A stretch of 64,000 bases of DNA from Tabrizicola soli (lineage in GTDB: Bacteria; Pseudomonadota; Alphaproteobacteria; Rhodobacterales; Rhodobacteraceae), in the NCBI RefSeq assembly GCF_015999335.1, contig NZ_JAEACP010000007.1, positions 62,001 through 126,000 on the forward strand, in the 5' to 3' direction. Positions 51,801-62,613 of the stretch are shown one piece after another. A program made the translations under genes and the position numbers. A model generated the notes under the pieces. That model saw nothing but the letters and a program-made list of their open reading frames with translations, was not told where the DNA came from and did not search any database. Each line of letters opens with the position of its first letter. Within the stretch, counting starts at the first letter, position 1.

Positions 51801-52364
51801 CTATGGCGCCGGCGGCGCGACGGTCAGGACCGCATCCACCCTGGCGATCGCCTCGTCCGTCACGTCGATCATCGAGAGCGACAGGATGATCCCGGTCTTG
51901 TCCAGGATCGCCACCGCCTTGCGCTCTCCAAGAAGCTCGCCCAGGACCGGGATCGCGGCCTTGAGAAAGGCCTGCCGGTCGGTGTCGCGGGCCTTGGTCA
52001 GCTCTTCGGCCTTGCTGTCCTGCGCGTCGCGGATCTGTTCGACCTTGCGGTCGAAGGCCTCGGCCTGGGCGGTGAACTCGGCCTGCGGCAGGGTGCGGCG
52101 CAGCTCGGTCAGCGCCTGCTCCTCGGCGATCAATTCGGCCTCGATTCGCTTGTTCTCCTCGTCCAGCGCCCGCAGCGCCTGGCGCTCGCGCTCCAGCGAG
52201 GCGCGGCCGAAGGCGGATTCGGTGAAGAACCGCTCCTGGTCCAGGGTGAGGACCGGCATCGCCTGCGGCGCGGGCGGCTGATCCTGCGCGACAGCGGCGG
52301 CGCCGAGGGCCAGCGCCACGAGCGCCCAAGCGGCCGCGCGCCGGAAGGGCCGCAGCGCCGCCAT
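51801..52364 (-). CDS. OmpH/Skp-family periplasmic chaperone
   Basis: 187-aa protein with a cleavable signal ([20 protein letters not shown], about 26 residues) and a long helical coiled-coil middle ([20 protein letters not shown] onward), the Skp tentacle architecture. It holds unfolded outer-membrane proteins for BamA, whose gene lies 2 bases upstream on the same strand. Confidence 0.92.
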   Translation of the reverse strand: MAALRPFRRAAAWALVALALGAAAVAQDQPPAPQAMPVLTLDQERFFTESAFGRASLERERQALRALDEENKRIEAELIAEEQALTELRRTLPQAEFTAQAEAFDRKVEQIRDAQDSKAEELTKARDTDRQAFLKAAIPVLGELLGERKAVAILDKTGIILSLSMIDVTDEAIARVDAVLTVAPPAP

Positions 52365-52366
52365 GG

Positions 52367-54715
52367 TCAGAACCGCGTCGAGATGGTCAGGTCGAAGCTC
52401 TGTTCCTTGTCGTAGTCTTCCTTCTTCAGCGCATGGCTGAAGTTGAAGCGCAGGGGGCCGATCGGCGTGCTCCAGAAGATCGACAGGCCGACCGTGGCGC
52501 GCGGGATGAAGCTGTCGTCCACCTCGACGCCGCCCGCCCCGGTCGTGTTGTCCAGGCTCCAGACCGAGCCGACGTCCAGGAACGCCCCGCCGGTGATCCC
52601 GTATTCCTCGGGCAGGCCCAGCGGGAAGTCGGCCTCGAAGCGGGCGACCGCGAACAGGTTGCCGCCAAGCGCATCCTCGTTCACCGCGTTCAGGTCGCGC
52701 GGGCCGATGCCGTTCGGCTCGAAGCCGCGGATCTTGCCGTTGCCGAAATAGCGTTCGGTCACCCGGCTGGTGGTGTCGCCCAGCGAATGGATCGCCCCGC
52801 CCTCGAAGATCGCGCGGACGGTGACTTCCTCGTTCATGATCTTGGTCTCGGCCAGGGCCAGCGCCGTGGTCTCGATATATTCGGTATCGCCCCCCAGCCC
52901 GGCGAAATCCTGGCCAAAGCGCAGAAGCACGCCGCCCTTCGGGTTCAGCCCGGTGATGCGGTTGTCGTATTCATAGGCATAGCCCAGCGAGAAGGTCTTC
53001 AGCGCCGGGATGATCGCCTCGTCCTGGATGATCGGAGAGCTGTCGGCGTCGACATTGTCCAGCTTGTCCTCCGAGACGCGCAGCCGCAGGTCCAGCTTCG
53101 ACTGCTCGCCCACCGGAAAGCCGATGCCGGTGGTCAGCCCGATGTTGCGGGTGTCATACTTGGCATTGTCGTATTCGCTGATCCGGTAATACCCCCCGAC
53201 CGAGAAGCTCAGGTCGCGGCCCAGCAGCGCCGGCTCGGTGAAGCTGAAGCTGGAGTTCTGGTTGCTGACCCCCGAGGCCAGCGACAGCGACAGCGCCTGC
53301 CCCCGGCCCAGGAAGTTCTTCTCCGAGAAACCGATGTTGAACCCGGTGCCGCTGGCCACCGAATAGCTCAGGCCGAAGGTGAGAGAGCCGGTCGGCTGTT
53401 CCTCGACATCGACGTTCACCACCACCTGGTCGGGCGAGGACCCCGGCTGGGCGTCGACCTTGGCGTCCGAGAAGAAGCCGAGCGCCCGGATCCGTTCCGC
53501 CGACTGGCGGATCTCGCGCGGGTTCAGCGGATCGCCCTCGACGGTGCGGAACTGGCGGCGGATCACCTGGTCCAGGGTGGTCGCGTTGCCCTCGATGTCG
53601 ATGCGCTCGACGAAGACGCGCTCGCCGCGGACCACGGCGAACTCGATGTCCACCGCCTGGTTGCGGTCGTCGCGGGTGACGCGCGGCTCGACCCGGACGA
53701 AGTTCAGGCCCTGCTTCAGCGCCAGCGTCTCCATCCGGGTGATGTTGTTGTCGATCAGAAGCGGCGAATAGGTCTGGCCGGTGCGGATCCGGGCCGCTTC
53801 CTCATAGGCGGCGGCATCCACCCCCTCGACCTCCGAGACGACGGTGACCTTGCCGATCTTGTAGGGCAGGCCCTCGCGGATGGTATAGGTGACGAAGGTG
53901 GCGTCCCGCTCGCGGCTCAGCTCGGCGCTGGCATCGGTGACCTGGACGTCGATATAGCCGCGCGACTGGTAGAAGTCGGTCAGCATCTTCTTGTCCAGCT
54001 CCAGCCGCTCGGCCACGAAGGTGTCGCGGCGGATCAGGTTGCGCAGGAAGCCGGCCTGCTTGGTCTCGAGCACCTGGCGCAGGCGGCGGTCGCTGAAGGC
54101 GCGGTTGCCGACGAAGGAGATCCGCTCGTTCTCGACCACCTTGCCCTCGGCGATCTCGAACACCAGGTCCACCCGGTTTTCCGACCGGCGGATGATCTTC
54201 GGCGTGACCGAGGCCGCCAGGCGGCCCTGGACGCGATAGGCCTCGGCGATGGCGGCGGCGTCGGATTCCGCCATGGTCGGCGAATAGACCCGGCGCGACC
54301 GGCTTTGCACCAGCTCGGCCAGCTGCTCGTCCTTGATCCGCTTGTTGCCCTCGAAGTTGATGACGTTGACGATCGGGTATTCCGTGACCCGGATCACCAG
54401 GGTCGAGCCCTGCGGCACCAGCTCGACCTTCTCGAACAGGCCCGAGTTGGCGATGCGCTGGTAGGCGTCGTTCAGCGCCGCGGCCGAGACCTCCTGCCCG
54501 CGGCTGATTCCGGCATAGTTCAGGATCGTGGCGGCATCGACGCGCTCGTTGCCCTCGATGGTCACGTTCGAAAACGAAAAGACCTGCGCAAAGGCCGGGC
54601 TGAGGAACGGCTGCGAAGCCGTTGCCCCGCCGATAAAAAGCGCAGTCGCCAGCAGACGCGCCCGTGCCTTGGCCCTGGACGACCGTTCCGTGGCCGCGCG
54701 ATGGGTCTTATGCAT
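52367..54715 (-). CDS. bamA: Outer membrane protein assembly factor BamA
   Basis: 782-aa Omp85 protein inserting beta-barrels in the outer membrane. It has an N-terminal signal ending near [19 protein letters not shown] domains ([20 protein letters not shown] begins the first), then a 16-strand barrel with the substrate-exit motif region ([18 protein letters not shown]) and a C-terminal aromatic end (FDLTISTRF). It lies between rseP and skp. Confidence 0.97.
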   Translation of the reverse strand: MHKTHRAATERSSRAKARARLLATALFIGGATASQPFLSPAFAQVFSFSNVTIEGNERVDAATILNYAGISRGQEVSAAALNDAYQRIANSGLFEKVELVPQGSTLVIRVTEYPIVNVINFEGNKRIKDEQLAELVQSRSRRVYSPTMAESDAAAIAEAYRVQGRLAASVTPKIIRRSENRVDLVFEIAEGKVVENERISFVGNRAFSDRRLRQVLETKQAGFLRNLIRRDTFVAERLELDKKMLTDFYQSRGYIDVQVTDASAELSRERDATFVTYTIREGLPYKIGKVTVVSEVEGVDAAAYEEAARIRTGQTYSPLLIDNNITRMETLALKQGLNFVRVEPRVTRDDRNQAVDIEFAVVRGERVFVERIDIEGNATTLDQVIRRQFRTVEGDPLNPREIRQSAERIRALGFFSDAKVDAQPGSSPDQVVVNVDVEEQPTGSLTFGLSYSVASGTGFNIGFSEKNFLGRGQALSLSLASGVSNQNSSFSFTEPALLGRDLSFSVGGYYRISEYDNAKYDTRNIGLTTGIGFPVGEQSKLDLRLRVSEDKLDNVDADSSPIIQDEAIIPALKTFSLGYAYEYDNRITGLNPKGGVLLRFGQDFAGLGGDTEYIETTALALAETKIMNEEVTVRAIFEGGAIHSLGDTTSRVTERYFGNGKIRGFEPNGIGPRDLNAVNEDALGGNLFAVARFEADFPLGLPEEYGITGGAFLDVGSVWSLDNTTGAGGVEVDDSFIPRATVGLSIFWSTPIGPLRFNFSHALKKEDYDKEQSFDLTISTRF

Positions 54716-54850
54716 GTCGGGTCCTCGCCGTAAATCTGCTTTGCGAATTGACTAGCGGGAAAGGCAAGCCTTGTCAAAAGCCTGCGCTTGCTCCGGGCCA
54801 CTTTCCCAGATGTTGTGGTGAGGATGCCCAGGGCGCCGGCCCCGCCCGCC

Positions 54851-56188
54851 TCAGACGCAGAGCAGATCGCGCGACAGCGCAAACAGCATGATGCCGATGA
54901 CGATGGTCATCCCCGCCATCATCAGCGCCTTCAGCGCCCGGTCCGGCGGCGGGCGGCGCATCACCGCCTCATAGGCGTAGAACACCAGATGCCCGCCATC
55001 CAGCACCGGGATCGGGAACAGGTTCAGGATCCCCACCCCCAGCGACATGACCGCCAGCATCAGGATGAAGCTCTCGCCCCCGATCCGCGCCGCATCGCCC
55101 ATGCTTTCTGCCATGCCGATGGGCCCCGAAAGGTTGCAGCTGGTGATCTGCCCCGAGACGATGTTCCACAGCCCCGAGAAGGTCGAGCCGACCATCCCCA
55201 CCACCTGGTTGCCCGCCAGCGTCACCGCCTCCCAGGGGCCGACGCTGCGGGTGGCGAATTCGAAGGCGAGGCCGGCGAAGATGCCGATCTGGTAGCGGTC
55301 GACCAGCTGCCCGCCCTCGTCCTCGGTGGTGCGCAGGCGCGGGGTCAGCGTCAGGTCGAAGGTCTCGCCCTTGCGCCAGACCTGCATCGGCAGCGCGCGG
55401 CCCTCGCTTTGCTGCACGATCTCGCGCAGCTGCAGGAAGGTGGTGATCTCATGCCCGTCCAGCGACAGGATCACGTCGCCCTCCTCGAGCCCCGCGTCGA
55501 TGGCCGCCGAGCGGATCACGACCGAGCCGACGATGGGCGCGTGCAGATGCGGTCCCTCGACCTCCAGCGTCTGGTCTCCCCTCCGGACGGTGTAATGCAT
55601 CACCCGCTCGACCGGCAGGTTCTCCATCGCGGCGCCGAAGGCGGCGGCGTCGGGGGTCGGCCGGCCCTCGATGGCGGTGATCACGTCGCCCGGTTGCAGC
55701 GAGGGGCCCTGGAACGGGAAGGCGCGGACCTCGCCCACGGTCGGCTCCTCGCGCGGGACGCCGAAGGCCACGGCCATCGAGATCAGAAGCGCGAAGGTCA
55801 GGATGAAATTGGCGACCGGCCCCGCCGCCACGGTCGCTGTCCGCGCCCAGAGCGGCGCGCCCGCCATCGTGTGCCGTTTCTCGCCGGCCGTAAGGCCCGA
55901 GACATCGCCCTGCCGGACCGAGCTTGCGTCGGCATCGCCCAGGAACTTGACATAGCCGCCGAAGGGAATGGCCGCGATCTGCCATTGCGTGCCGCGCCGG
56001 TCGCGCCGCGCCCAGACCACCGGGCCGAAGCCCAGCGAAAAGACCTCGGCATGGATGCCCGACCAGCGGCCGACGATGTAATGGCCGTATTCGTGCACGA
56101 AGACGATGACCGACAGCGCCAGGATGAAGAAGAAGGTCGTCCAGGCCGTGCCGCCGACCGCCGCGCCGAGGGTTGCGAAGAAATCCAT
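54851..56188 (-). CDS. rseP: RIP metalloprotease RseP (site-2 protease)
   Basis: 445-aa intramembrane zinc protease. HExxH is at 32-36 (IVFVHEYGHYIVG). There is a PDZ domain in the middle (VGSVVIRSAAIDAGLEEGDV), and the second catalytic motif near the C-terminus is IPVLDGGHLVFY. It cleaves anti-sigma factors or remnant signal peptides. It is 3 bases downstream of dxr and upstream of bamA. Confidence 0.96.
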   Translation of the reverse strand: MDFFATLGAAVGGTAWTTFFFILALSVIVFVHEYGHYIVGRWSGIHAEVFSLGFGPVVWARRDRRGTQWQIAAIPFGGYVKFLGDADASSVRQGDVSGLTAGEKRHTMAGAPLWARTATVAAGPVANFILTFALLISMAVAFGVPREEPTVGEVRAFPFQGPSLQPGDVITAIEGRPTPDAAAFGAAMENLPVERVMHYTVRRGDQTLEVEGPHLHAPIVGSVVIRSAAIDAGLEEGDVILSLDGHEITTFLQLREIVQQSEGRALPMQVWRKGETFDLTLTPRLRTTEDEGGQLVDRYQIGIFAGLAFEFATRSVGPWEAVTLAGNQVVGMVGSTFSGLWNIVSGQITSCNLSGPIGMAESMGDAARIGGESFILMLAVMSLGVGILNLFPIPVLDGGHLVFYAYEAVMRRPPPDRALKALMMAGMTIVIGIMLFALSRDLLCV

Positions 56189-56191
56189 GCC

Positions 56192-57376
56192 TCAGCGGCC
56201 TCCTGCGATCCGGGCGGCGATCTCGCCGGCCCTCTGCCTTGCGAGATGGTCCATCCCCAGCACATCCTCAAGGCCCTGCGGCAGATTTGCCGGGCCCATC
56301 TCGGGCTCCAGCACCTCCAGCGCGGCCTCGACCACGGCCGCCATGTCCATGAAACCGATGGCGCCGGCCAGGAACTGGTCCAGCGCCGCCTCCTTGGCCG
56401 CGTTGAACGCCGCCCCCGCCAGCCCGCGCCGCGCCATCACCTCGCGCGCAAGGCGCAGCGCCGGATAGCGCGCCTCGTCCGGGGCGCGGAAGGTCAGGCT
56501 CGCCACCTGCGCCAGGTCCAGCCGCGCCACCGGCAGCGCCTCGCGCCGGGGCCAGTTCAGCGCATAGCCGATCGAGTGCCGCATGTCCGGCGCCCCCATA
56601 TGCGCCATGATCGCCCCGTCGCGGAAGCCGACCAGCGAGTGGACCAGGCTTTCGGGATGGAGGATGACCTCGACCTGCCCCGGCTCGACCCCGAAGAACT
56701 CGCGCGTCTCGATGACTTCCAGCGCCTTGTTGAACATCGAGGCGCTGTCGATGGTGATCCGCTGCCCCATCGCCCAGTTCGGATGCGCCAGCGCCTCGTC
56801 GACCGTGGCCCCCGCCAGCCGCTCCAGCGGCCAGTCGCGCAAGGCGCCCCCGCTCGCGGTCAGGATGATCCGCTCGACCGCCGCGATCTCCTCGCCCGCC
56901 AGCGCCTGGAAGATCGCCGAATGCTCGCTGTCCACCGGCAGGATCCGCGCGCCATGCGCCGCCGCCTCGGCCATCAGCAAGGGCCCCGCCGTGACCAGCG
57001 ATTCCTTGTTCGCCAGCGCCAGCACCCCGCCGTGCCGCAGCGCCCGCAGCCCCGGCACCAGCCCCGCCGCGCCGACGATCGCGCTCATCACCCAGTCGGC
57101 CGGGCGGTCCGCCGCCTCGGCGATCGCCGCCGCCCCGGCCGCCGCCGCCACGCCCGAACCCGCCAGCCGCTCGCGCAGCTCCGCCAGCCCGCCCTCATCC
57201 GCGCAGACCGCCACCTCGGCCCGGAACTCGCGCGCCGCCTCGGCCAGGGCGGCCAGGTTCCGCCCCCCGGTCAGCGCCACCACCCGGAACGCCCCCGCCC
57301 CGCCGGCGCGGCGCAGAAGGTCCAGCGTCTGCGCCCCGATCGAGCCGGTGACCCCGAAGACCGACACGCTGCGCAT
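56192..57376 (-). CDS. dxr: 1-deoxy-D-xylulose-5-phosphate reductoisomerase
   Basis: Second step of the MEP isoprenoid pathway, 394 aa. The NADPH-binding N-terminus is VSVFGVTGSIGAQTLDLLRR; catalytic and metal blocks are ALANKESLVTAGPLL, LPVDSEHSAIFQAL, TASGGALRDWP, and HPNWAMGQRITIDSASMFNK. The start overlaps the cdsA stop by one base. Together with uppS it feeds isoprenoid supply for the cell wall. Confidence 0.97.
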   Translation of the reverse strand: MRSVSVFGVTGSIGAQTLDLLRRAGGAGAFRVVALTGGRNLAALAEAAREFRAEVAVCADEGGLAELRERLAGSGVAAAAGAAAIAEAADRPADWVMSAIVGAAGLVPGLRALRHGGVLALANKESLVTAGPLLMAEAAAHGARILPVDSEHSAIFQALAGEEIAAVERIILTASGGALRDWPLERLAGATVDEALAHPNWAMGQRITIDSASMFNKALEVIETREFFGVEPGQVEVILHPESLVHSLVGFRDGAIMAHMGAPDMRHSIGYALNWPRREALPVARLDLAQVASLTFRAPDEARYPALRLAREVMARRGLAGAAFNAAKEAALDQFLAGAIGFMDMAAVVEAALEVLEPEMGPANLPQGLEDVLGMDHLARQRAGEIAARIAGGR

Positions 57377-58215
57377 CAGCCGGCCACCGTCCCCGGCAGG
57401 GGCAGGTTGAAGAACAGTCCCAGCACCATCACCGCCACGATGGCCAGGATCAGCGCATCGAAACGGTCCAGCACCCCGCCATGGCCCGGAATCAGGCTGG
57501 AGGCATCCTTCACCCCGCAGCGCCGCTTGATCCAGCTTTCCCAGATGTCGCCCATCTGCCCGGCCAGGGCGACCAGCGCCGACAGCAGCACCAGCCCCGG
57601 CCCGCCATGTCCCAGCGCCCAGAAGCCAAGGCCCACGCCCGCCGCCCCGATCCAGCCGGCCAGGGTGCCGCTCCAGGTCTTCTTCGGGCTGATCCTCGGC
57701 CAGAACTTCGGCCCGCCGACGATCCGGCCGACGAAATAGCCCAGCACGTCCGAGGCCATGACGATCAGCACCAGCCACAGGATCGCCGGCGTCCCCGCCG
57801 TCGCCCGCAGATCGACCAGCCCGTAGCCCGCCACCATGATCGCGACCGAATAAAGGCTGGACAGCCGCCGGTCGCGCCGGTCGGTCAGCGCGATGGCCAG
57901 CGCCGGCACCAGCAGCAGCACCGTGGCGAAGGGATCGTCCAGCCAAAGCTCCGCCGCCAGGCACAGGCCCGCCAGCCCGCCCAGGGCCAGCGGCGTCAGC
58001 CGATGCTCGGGCGCGGTCATCGTCGCCAGCTCCCAGACCATCGCCCCGATCAGAAGCACCACCAGCGCCGCGAAGGACGGCCCGCCCAGCCAGATCTCGG
58101 CCCCGCCGACCGCGACCAGCACCACGGCCGACAGCACCCGCTTGCGCAGGTCCTCCCAGCGCCCGACCGGGCGGCCGGGGGGGATCGAGCCCGACGAAGG
58201 GTCCATGCCGGTCAT
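57376..58215 (-). CDS. cdsA: Phosphatidate cytidylyltransferase
   Basis: 279-aa membrane enzyme making CDP-diacylglycerol for phospholipid synthesis. It has multiple spans, and the CdsA signature region runs from FWPRISPKKTWSGTLAGW to KRRCGVKDASSLIPGHGGVL and LDRFDALILA. The start ATG at 58213-58215 overlaps the uppS stop by 4 bases. Confidence 0.96.
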   Translation of the reverse strand: MTGMDPSSGSIPPGRPVGRWEDLRKRVLSAVVLVAVGGAEIWLGGPSFAALVVLLIGAMVWELATMTAPEHRLTPLALGGLAGLCLAAELWLDDPFATVLLLVPALAIALTDRRDRRLSSLYSVAIMVAGYGLVDLRATAGTPAILWLVLIVMASDVLGYFVGRIVGGPKFWPRISPKKTWSGTLAGWIGAAGVGLGFWALGHGGPGLVLLSALVALAGQMGDIWESWIKRRCGVKDASSLIPGHGGVLDRFDALILAIVAVMVLGLFFNLPLPGTVAG

Positions 58216-58946
58216 TTCAGCACGCCTCCGAACCGGCGCTCGCGGTTGCCGAAGCGCGCGATGATGCCGGCCAGTTCCTCGGGCGTGAAATCGGGCCAGA
58301 GCGTGCCGGTGAATTCGTATTCGGAATAGGCCGCCTGCCAGGGCAGGAAGTTCGAGGTCCGCGTCTCGCCGCTGGTGCGCAGCACCAGGTCGGGGTCCGG
58401 CAGGCCCGCCGTGTCCAGCCGCCCGGCAAGGGCGCCCTCGGTCAGGTGGCGCGGGTCCAGCAGGCCCGCGGCCACATCCTCGGCGAGCTTGCGGGCGGCG
58501 CGCAGGATCTCGTCCCTTCCGCCGTAGTTCACCGCCACCGTCAGGTTCAGCCGCTCGCAGCCGGCGGTCCGCGCCTCGATCCCGGCCATCAGCCGCTGCA
58601 ACCTTGGATCCAGCCGCCCCCGGTCGCCGATGAAGCGCATCCGCACCCCGGCCTTGGCCAGCCGGTCGGCCTCGCGCTCGATATAGCGGGCGAAGATCGC
58701 CATCAGGCCCAGCACTTCCTCGGTCGAGCGTTTCCAGTTCTCGGTCGAGAAGGCGTAGAGCGTCAGCCACTTCACCCCGAGGTCGGGGGCGGCCTTGACG
58801 ATCTCGCTCACCCGCGCGGCCCCACGCCGGTGGCCGACCAGCCGCGGCAGGCCGCGATTGGTGGCCCAGCGGCCGTTGCCGTCCATGATGATCGCCAGAT
58901 GATTGACCGGCCGCAGGGCGGCGTCGCTTGCCAGATCCTTCGACAC
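58212..58946 (-). CDS. uppS: Isoprenyl transferase (undecaprenyl diphosphate synthase)
   Basis: 244-aa cis-prenyltransferase making the lipid carrier for peptidoglycan and LPS. Motifs are HLAIIMDGNGRWATNRG (catalytic Asp), HRRGAARVSEIV, TLYAFSTENWKRS, and the C-terminal DLVLRTSGETRTSNFLPWQ. It begins at a GTG (58944-58946), 15 bases after the frr stop. Confidence 0.96.
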   Translation of the reverse strand: MSKDLASDAALRPVNHLAIIMDGNGRWATNRGLPRLVGHRRGAARVSEIVKAAPDLGVKWLTLYAFSTENWKRSTEEVLGLMAIFARYIEREADRLAKAGVRMRFIGDRGRLDPRLQRLMAGIEARTAGCERLNLTVAVNYGGRDEILRAARKLAEDVAAGLLDPRHLTEGALAGRLDTAGLPDPDLVLRTSGETRTSNFLPWQAAYSEYEFTGTLWPDFTPEELAGIIARFGNRERRFGGVLK

Positions 58947-58961
58947 CCGCCCGACCCCGCC

Positions 58962-59528
58962 TCAGACCTGCATGATCTCGGCCTGCTTGGCCTCCAGCGC
59001 CTTGTCCACGGCGGCGATGGCCTTGTCGGTCATCTCCTGCACTTCCTCGGACCAGATCTTCTGGTCGTCCTCGCCCATGCCGGCGGCCTTGGCCTTCTTG
59101 ATCTGGTCCATCCCGTCGCGGCGCACGTTGCGGATCGCGACCTTGGCGCTTTCGGCATAGCCCGCCGCGACCTTGGACAATTGCTTGCGGCGCTCCTCGT
59201 TCAGCTCGGGGATCGGCAGGCGGATCAGCGGGCCGTCGGTCACCGGGTTGATGCCGATGCCGCTCTCGCGGATCGCGCGCTCGACCTTGCCGATCATCGC
59301 CTTGTCCCAGACGTTGATCACCACCATCCGGGGTTCCGGCACGTTCACCGTGCCCAGCTGGTTGATCGGGGTCATCTGGCCATAGGCGTCCACCTGGATC
59401 GGATCGACGATCGAGGCCGAGGCGCGCCCGGTGCGCAGGCTGGCGAATTCGTGCCGCAGCGCGGTCATCGCGCCATCCATCCGGCGCTGCAGGTCGTCGG
59501 TGTCGATCTCGATCTCTTCATGTGCCAT
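58962..59528 (-). CDS. frr: Ribosome recycling factor
   Basis: 188 aa, the standard size; splits post-termination ribosomes together with EF-G. Family blocks [54 protein letters not shown] and [11 protein letters not shown] are clear. It lies 208 bp downstream of pyrH on the same strand. Confidence 0.97.
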   Translation of the reverse strand: MAHEEIEIDTDDLQRRMDGAMTALRHEFASLRTGRASASIVDPIQVDAYGQMTPINQLGTVNVPEPRMVVINVWDKAMIGKVERAIRESGIGINPVTDGPLIRLPIPELNEERRKQLSKVAAGYAESAKVAIRNVRRDGMDQIKKAKAAGMGEDDQKIWSEEVQEMTDKAIAAVDKALEAKQAEIMQV

Positions 59529-59674
59529 GGGACATGTTCCTTACCTTCACTGCCGGGATCGGCCCGGCGGTTTTCCGGCTCTATAGCAGAGCCACGGGCC
59601 TCGGGTATAGGCCAAAGCGCCGGTTCGGCGCGGCCCGGATCGCGATCCGGTTAACGCGGGTCGCGGCGCGCAGG

Positions 59675-59707
59675 TGCCAGACGGATGCCAGACGGATGCC
59701 AGACGGA
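59675..59707. repeat. Three tandem 11-bp repeats between pyrH and frr
   Basis: TGCCAGACGGA occurs three times in a row. The last copy can pair with a following GTCCGGC-type sequence to form a hairpin after the pyrH stop. Probable replication-slippage repeat with a possible terminator function. Confidence 0.7.
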
Positions 59708-59736
59708 AGGCAGCCGTCCGGCGCTTTCCGGCCGGA

Positions 59737-60459
59737 TCAGCCCTGCACCCGGGTATAGGTCCCCTGCCCCGAAAGGATTCCCCGGAAGCCGCCCGGCTCG
59801 TCCAGGCTGAAGACGATGATCGGCAGGTCGTTGTCGCGGGCCAGCGCGATGGCGGTGGCATCCATCACGCCCAGGTGCTTCTCCAGCACCTCGTCATAGG
59901 TGACATGCTCGTAACGCTTTGCATCGGCGTGCTTTTTCGGGTCCTTGTCATAGACCCCGTCCACCTTGGTGCCCTTGAAGATCGCCTGGCAGGCCATCTC
60001 GCTGGCGCGCAGCGTGGCCGCGGTGTCGGTGGTGAAATAGGGGTTGCCGGTGCCCGCGGCGAAGATGCAGACCCGCTTCTTCTCCAGGTGCCGGACCGCG
60101 CGGCGGCGGATATAGGGCTCGCAGACCTGGTCCATCGGGATCGCGCTGATCACCCTGGTAAACACACCGATCGCCTCCAGCGCCGACTGCATCGCCAGCG
60201 CGTTCATCACCGTGGCCAGCATCCCCATGTAGTCGGCCGTCGTGCGCTCCATCCCCTGGGCGCTGCCCTGCAGGCCCCGGAAGATGTTGCCGCCGCCGAT
60301 CACCATGCAGATCTCGACCCCCATGTCGCGGACCGACTTCACCTCCTCGGCGATCCGGGCCACGGTCGGCGGATGCAGGCCATAGCCCTGGTCTCCCATC
60401 AGCGCCTCGCCCGAGATCTTGAGCATCACACGGCTGTATTTGGTGGCCTGTTCGGACAT
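59737..60459 (-). CDS. pyrH: UMP kinase
   Basis: 240-aa bacterial UMP kinase (amino-acid kinase fold) supplying UDP. Blocks are [53 protein letters not shown] and [19 protein letters not shown]. It heads the minus-strand block and is divergent from miaA. rpsB and tsf, its usual upstream neighbours, are not beside it. Confidence 0.97.
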   Translation of the reverse strand: MSEQATKYSRVMLKISGEALMGDQGYGLHPPTVARIAEEVKSVRDMGVEICMVIGGGNIFRGLQGSAQGMERTTADYMGMLATVMNALAMQSALEAIGVFTRVISAIPMDQVCEPYIRRRAVRHLEKKRVCIFAAGTGNPYFTTDTAATLRASEMACQAIFKGTKVDGVYDKDPKKHADAKRYEHVTYDEVLEKHLGVMDATAIALARDNDLPIIVFSLDEPGGFRGILSGQGTYTRVQG

Positions 60460-60540
60460 GGCACCCTCTGCATATCGTTTTGTGTTTGGACTGCGCCGCA
60501 AAATGTCGCAAAACCGCGGCGGGTTCAACGGGGGATCGGC

Positions 60541-61407
60541 TTGCGGATCGACGACATCTCGCGCGAGGCGCCGGTCCTGATCGCCGGCCCCACCGCCAGC
60601 GGCAAATCCGCCCTGGCGATGGAGCTTGCCGCGCGCGACGGGCGGCTGATCGTCAATGCCGATGCGCTGCAAGTCTATGAAAACTGGCGGATTCTCACCG
60701 CCCGCCCCTCTCTGGCCGATGAGGCGGCCCTGCCGCATGCGCTTTACGGCCATGTCGCCCGCGACGCGCCCTATTCCGTCGGCCACTGGCTGCGCGAGGT
60801 GGCGCCGCTTCTGGCCCGGCCCGTGGTGGTCGTGGGGGGAACCGGATTGAATTTCAACGCCTTGACCCGTGGCCTGGCCGAGATCCCCGAAGTCCCGCCC
60901 CCGGTCCGGGCCGAGGCCGACGCCCGGATGGAGGCCGAAGGCCGCGCCGCACTCCTGGCCGAACTCGACCCCGAGACGCGGGCCCGGATCGACCCCCTGA
61001 ACGGCGTCCGCGTGCAGCGCGCCTGGGAGGTCTGGCGCGCCACCGGCCGGGGCCTTGCGGCCTGGCAGGCCGAGACGCCGGCCCCGCTCTTGCCGCTCGG
61101 GCAGGTGGAAGCCCTTGTTCTTGCACCGGAAGTTCCCTGGCTGAACGACCGCATCGACCGCCGCTTCGCCGCCATGCTGGCCGAAGGCGCGGTCGAGGAG
61201 GCGCGGGCGAACCTGGCCGGCTGGAACCCCCGCCTGCCCTCCTCGCGCGCGATCGGGGGGCCGGAGCTGGTGGCGCATCTGCGCGGCGACCGAACCCTGG
61301 ACGAGGCGACCGGGGCCGCCCGGCTGGCCAGCCGGCAATATGCCAAGCGGCAGCGGACCTGGTTCAGATCGAACATGAGGGACTGGCGTCTGATTTCCCT
61401 GCCCTGA
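60541..61407 (+). CDS. miaA: tRNA dimethylallyltransferase
   Basis: Adds a dimethylallyl group to A37 of tRNAs; 288 aa. The Walker-type motif is [18 protein letters not shown], the uridine/DMAPP region is [13 protein letters not shown], and the C-terminal tRNA-binding block is [14 protein letters not shown]. No ATG lies at the N-terminus; I take TTG 60541 as start, preceded by GGGGGA. The frame is open far upstream but is antisense to pyrH there. Confidence 0.92.
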   Translation: MRIDDISREAPVLIAGPTASGKSALAMELAARDGRLIVNADALQVYENWRILTARPSLADEAALPHALYGHVARDAPYSVGHWLREVAPLLARPVVVVGGTGLNFNALTRGLAEIPEVPPPVRAEADARMEAEGRAALLAELDPETRARIDPLNGVRVQRAWEVWRATGRGLAAWQAETPAPLLPLGQVEALVLAPEVPWLNDRIDRRFAAMLAEGAVEEARANLAGWNPRLPSSRAIGGPELVAHLRGDRTLDEATGAARLASRQYAKRQRTWFRSNMRDWRLISLP

Positions 61408-61444
61408 CATGGCGTTGCGGCGCGACCTTTACGCGGATTTCCGC

Positions 61445-61453
61445 TTATCCACA
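61445..61453 (+). promoter_or_regulatory. Consensus DnaA box
   Basis: A perfect TTATCCACA, followed 3 bases later by TTGTGCACAG, in the gap between miaA and the AraC regulator. A single strong site, not an origin array; it could influence the regulator gene. Confidence 0.5.
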
Positions 61454-61576
61454 GGGTTGTGCACAGAAAATCACGATTTCGGTGGACAAGTCCCCGGCCG
61501 GGCTGCGGATTTCCCTTGGGATCGCGGACCGGGGCTGCTTTACTTGCGCAAGCTCCACCATCCGGGTCCCAGCGCG

Positions 61577-62377
61577 ATGAACATCCCGTCGCCCACCTCC
61601 TCTGTCCGCCTCGTCGCCATCCCCCGCCTCTCCGCCGGCGGCCGCTGGCGGGTCGAGGCGATGCGCTCGCTGTCCGAACCCTGCCTGCTGTGGTTCACCA
61701 AGGGCCAGGGCCGGATCACCATCGCGGGCGTCACGCGGGGCTATACCACGAACAACGCGATCTTCATTCCGGCCGGGGTGATGCACGGGTTCGAGGCCGG
61801 GCCGCAGGTCTTCGGCACGGCGGTCTTCTTCGGCCGCGACAGCGAGGTCGTCCTGCCACAGACCCCGCTGCACCTGCGCATCCGCGAGGTCCATGCCCAG
61901 CAGGAGGTCAATGTCCTGCTCGATTCGATCCTGCGCGAGCTGGAGAGCGACACCCCCGCGCACGACCGGGCGACGACGCATTACCTGGGCCTCCTGGGCG
62001 TCTGGCTGGAACGCCAGGCCCGCAAGGCCGACCCGGCCGAGGCGGCGCGGCCGACGGCGACACGGCGGCTGGTCACGCGCTATACCTCGCTGCTGGAGCG
62101 GAACTTCCGCACCGGCATGGGCGTGGCCGATTTCGCCGCCGCCCTCGGCGTCACCCCCACCCACCTGACGCGCTGCTGCAACGCCGCCTGCGGCCGCCCC
62201 GCGAGTGCGCTTCTGCAGGACCGCCGCATCTTCGAGGCGCGCAAGCTCCTGTCCGAGACGCGGCTGCCGGTCGGGCGCATCGCCGAACAGCTCGGCTTCA
62301 ACTCGGCCGCCTATTTCACCCGCGCCTTCCAGCACCTGACCGGGAAGTCGCCTTCCGCCTTCCGTCGCGGCATCTGA
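61577..62377 (+). CDS. AraC-family transcriptional regulator
   Basis: 266-aa regulator with an N-terminal cupin sensor domain (GQGRITIAGVTRGYTTNNAI, FIPAGVMHGFE) and two helix-turn-helix motifs at the C-terminus (VADFAAALGVTPTHLTRCCN and VGRIAEQLGFNSAAYFTRAF). The start at 61577 avoids an unlikely 56-residue extension. It is followed by an ABC transporter binding-protein gene in the same direction, which it may control. Confidence 0.92.
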   Translation: MNIPSPTSSVRLVAIPRLSAGGRWRVEAMRSLSEPCLLWFTKGQGRITIAGVTRGYTTNNAIFIPAGVMHGFEAGPQVFGTAVFFGRDSEVVLPQTPLHLRIREVHAQQEVNVLLDSILRELESDTPAHDRATTHYLGLLGVWLERQARKADPAEAARPTATRRLVTRYTSLLERNFRTGMGVADFAAALGVTPTHLTRCCNAACGRPASALLQDRRIFEARKLLSETRLPVGRIAEQLGFNSAAYFTRAFQHLTGKSPSAFRRGI

Positions 62378-62613
62378 CTGCAATCCCTGCGTGAAAGGGC
62401 GGAATTCCGACCCTGCCGCATGTCGCGTTCGTTACGAGAAGCGACGAAAGCAGCCGTTGACGTGAGGGCCAAAAAGTTGCGCAATGCAGGCCGGGGACGC
62501 GCGGAGACGCGGCTGGCCTGACCTGGGGTTCGCGCCCCGGCGCCGGGGATTGCCGATGGTTCGGGCAACCGGAAACAAGAACGATAACGATACAGCCAGT
62601 CAGGGAGAGACAT
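62378..62613. other. Intergenic region before the ABC binding-protein gene
   Basis: 236 bp. A TTGACG hexamer near 62457 may be a -35 element, but the -10 box is weak. No repeat or gene is supported. Confidence 0.4.

Noticed and set aside
61441-61470. Replication origin suggested by the DnaA box
   Set aside because: Only one consensus box and one weak partner; no AT-rich unwinding region and no dnaA, parAB or hemE neighbours.
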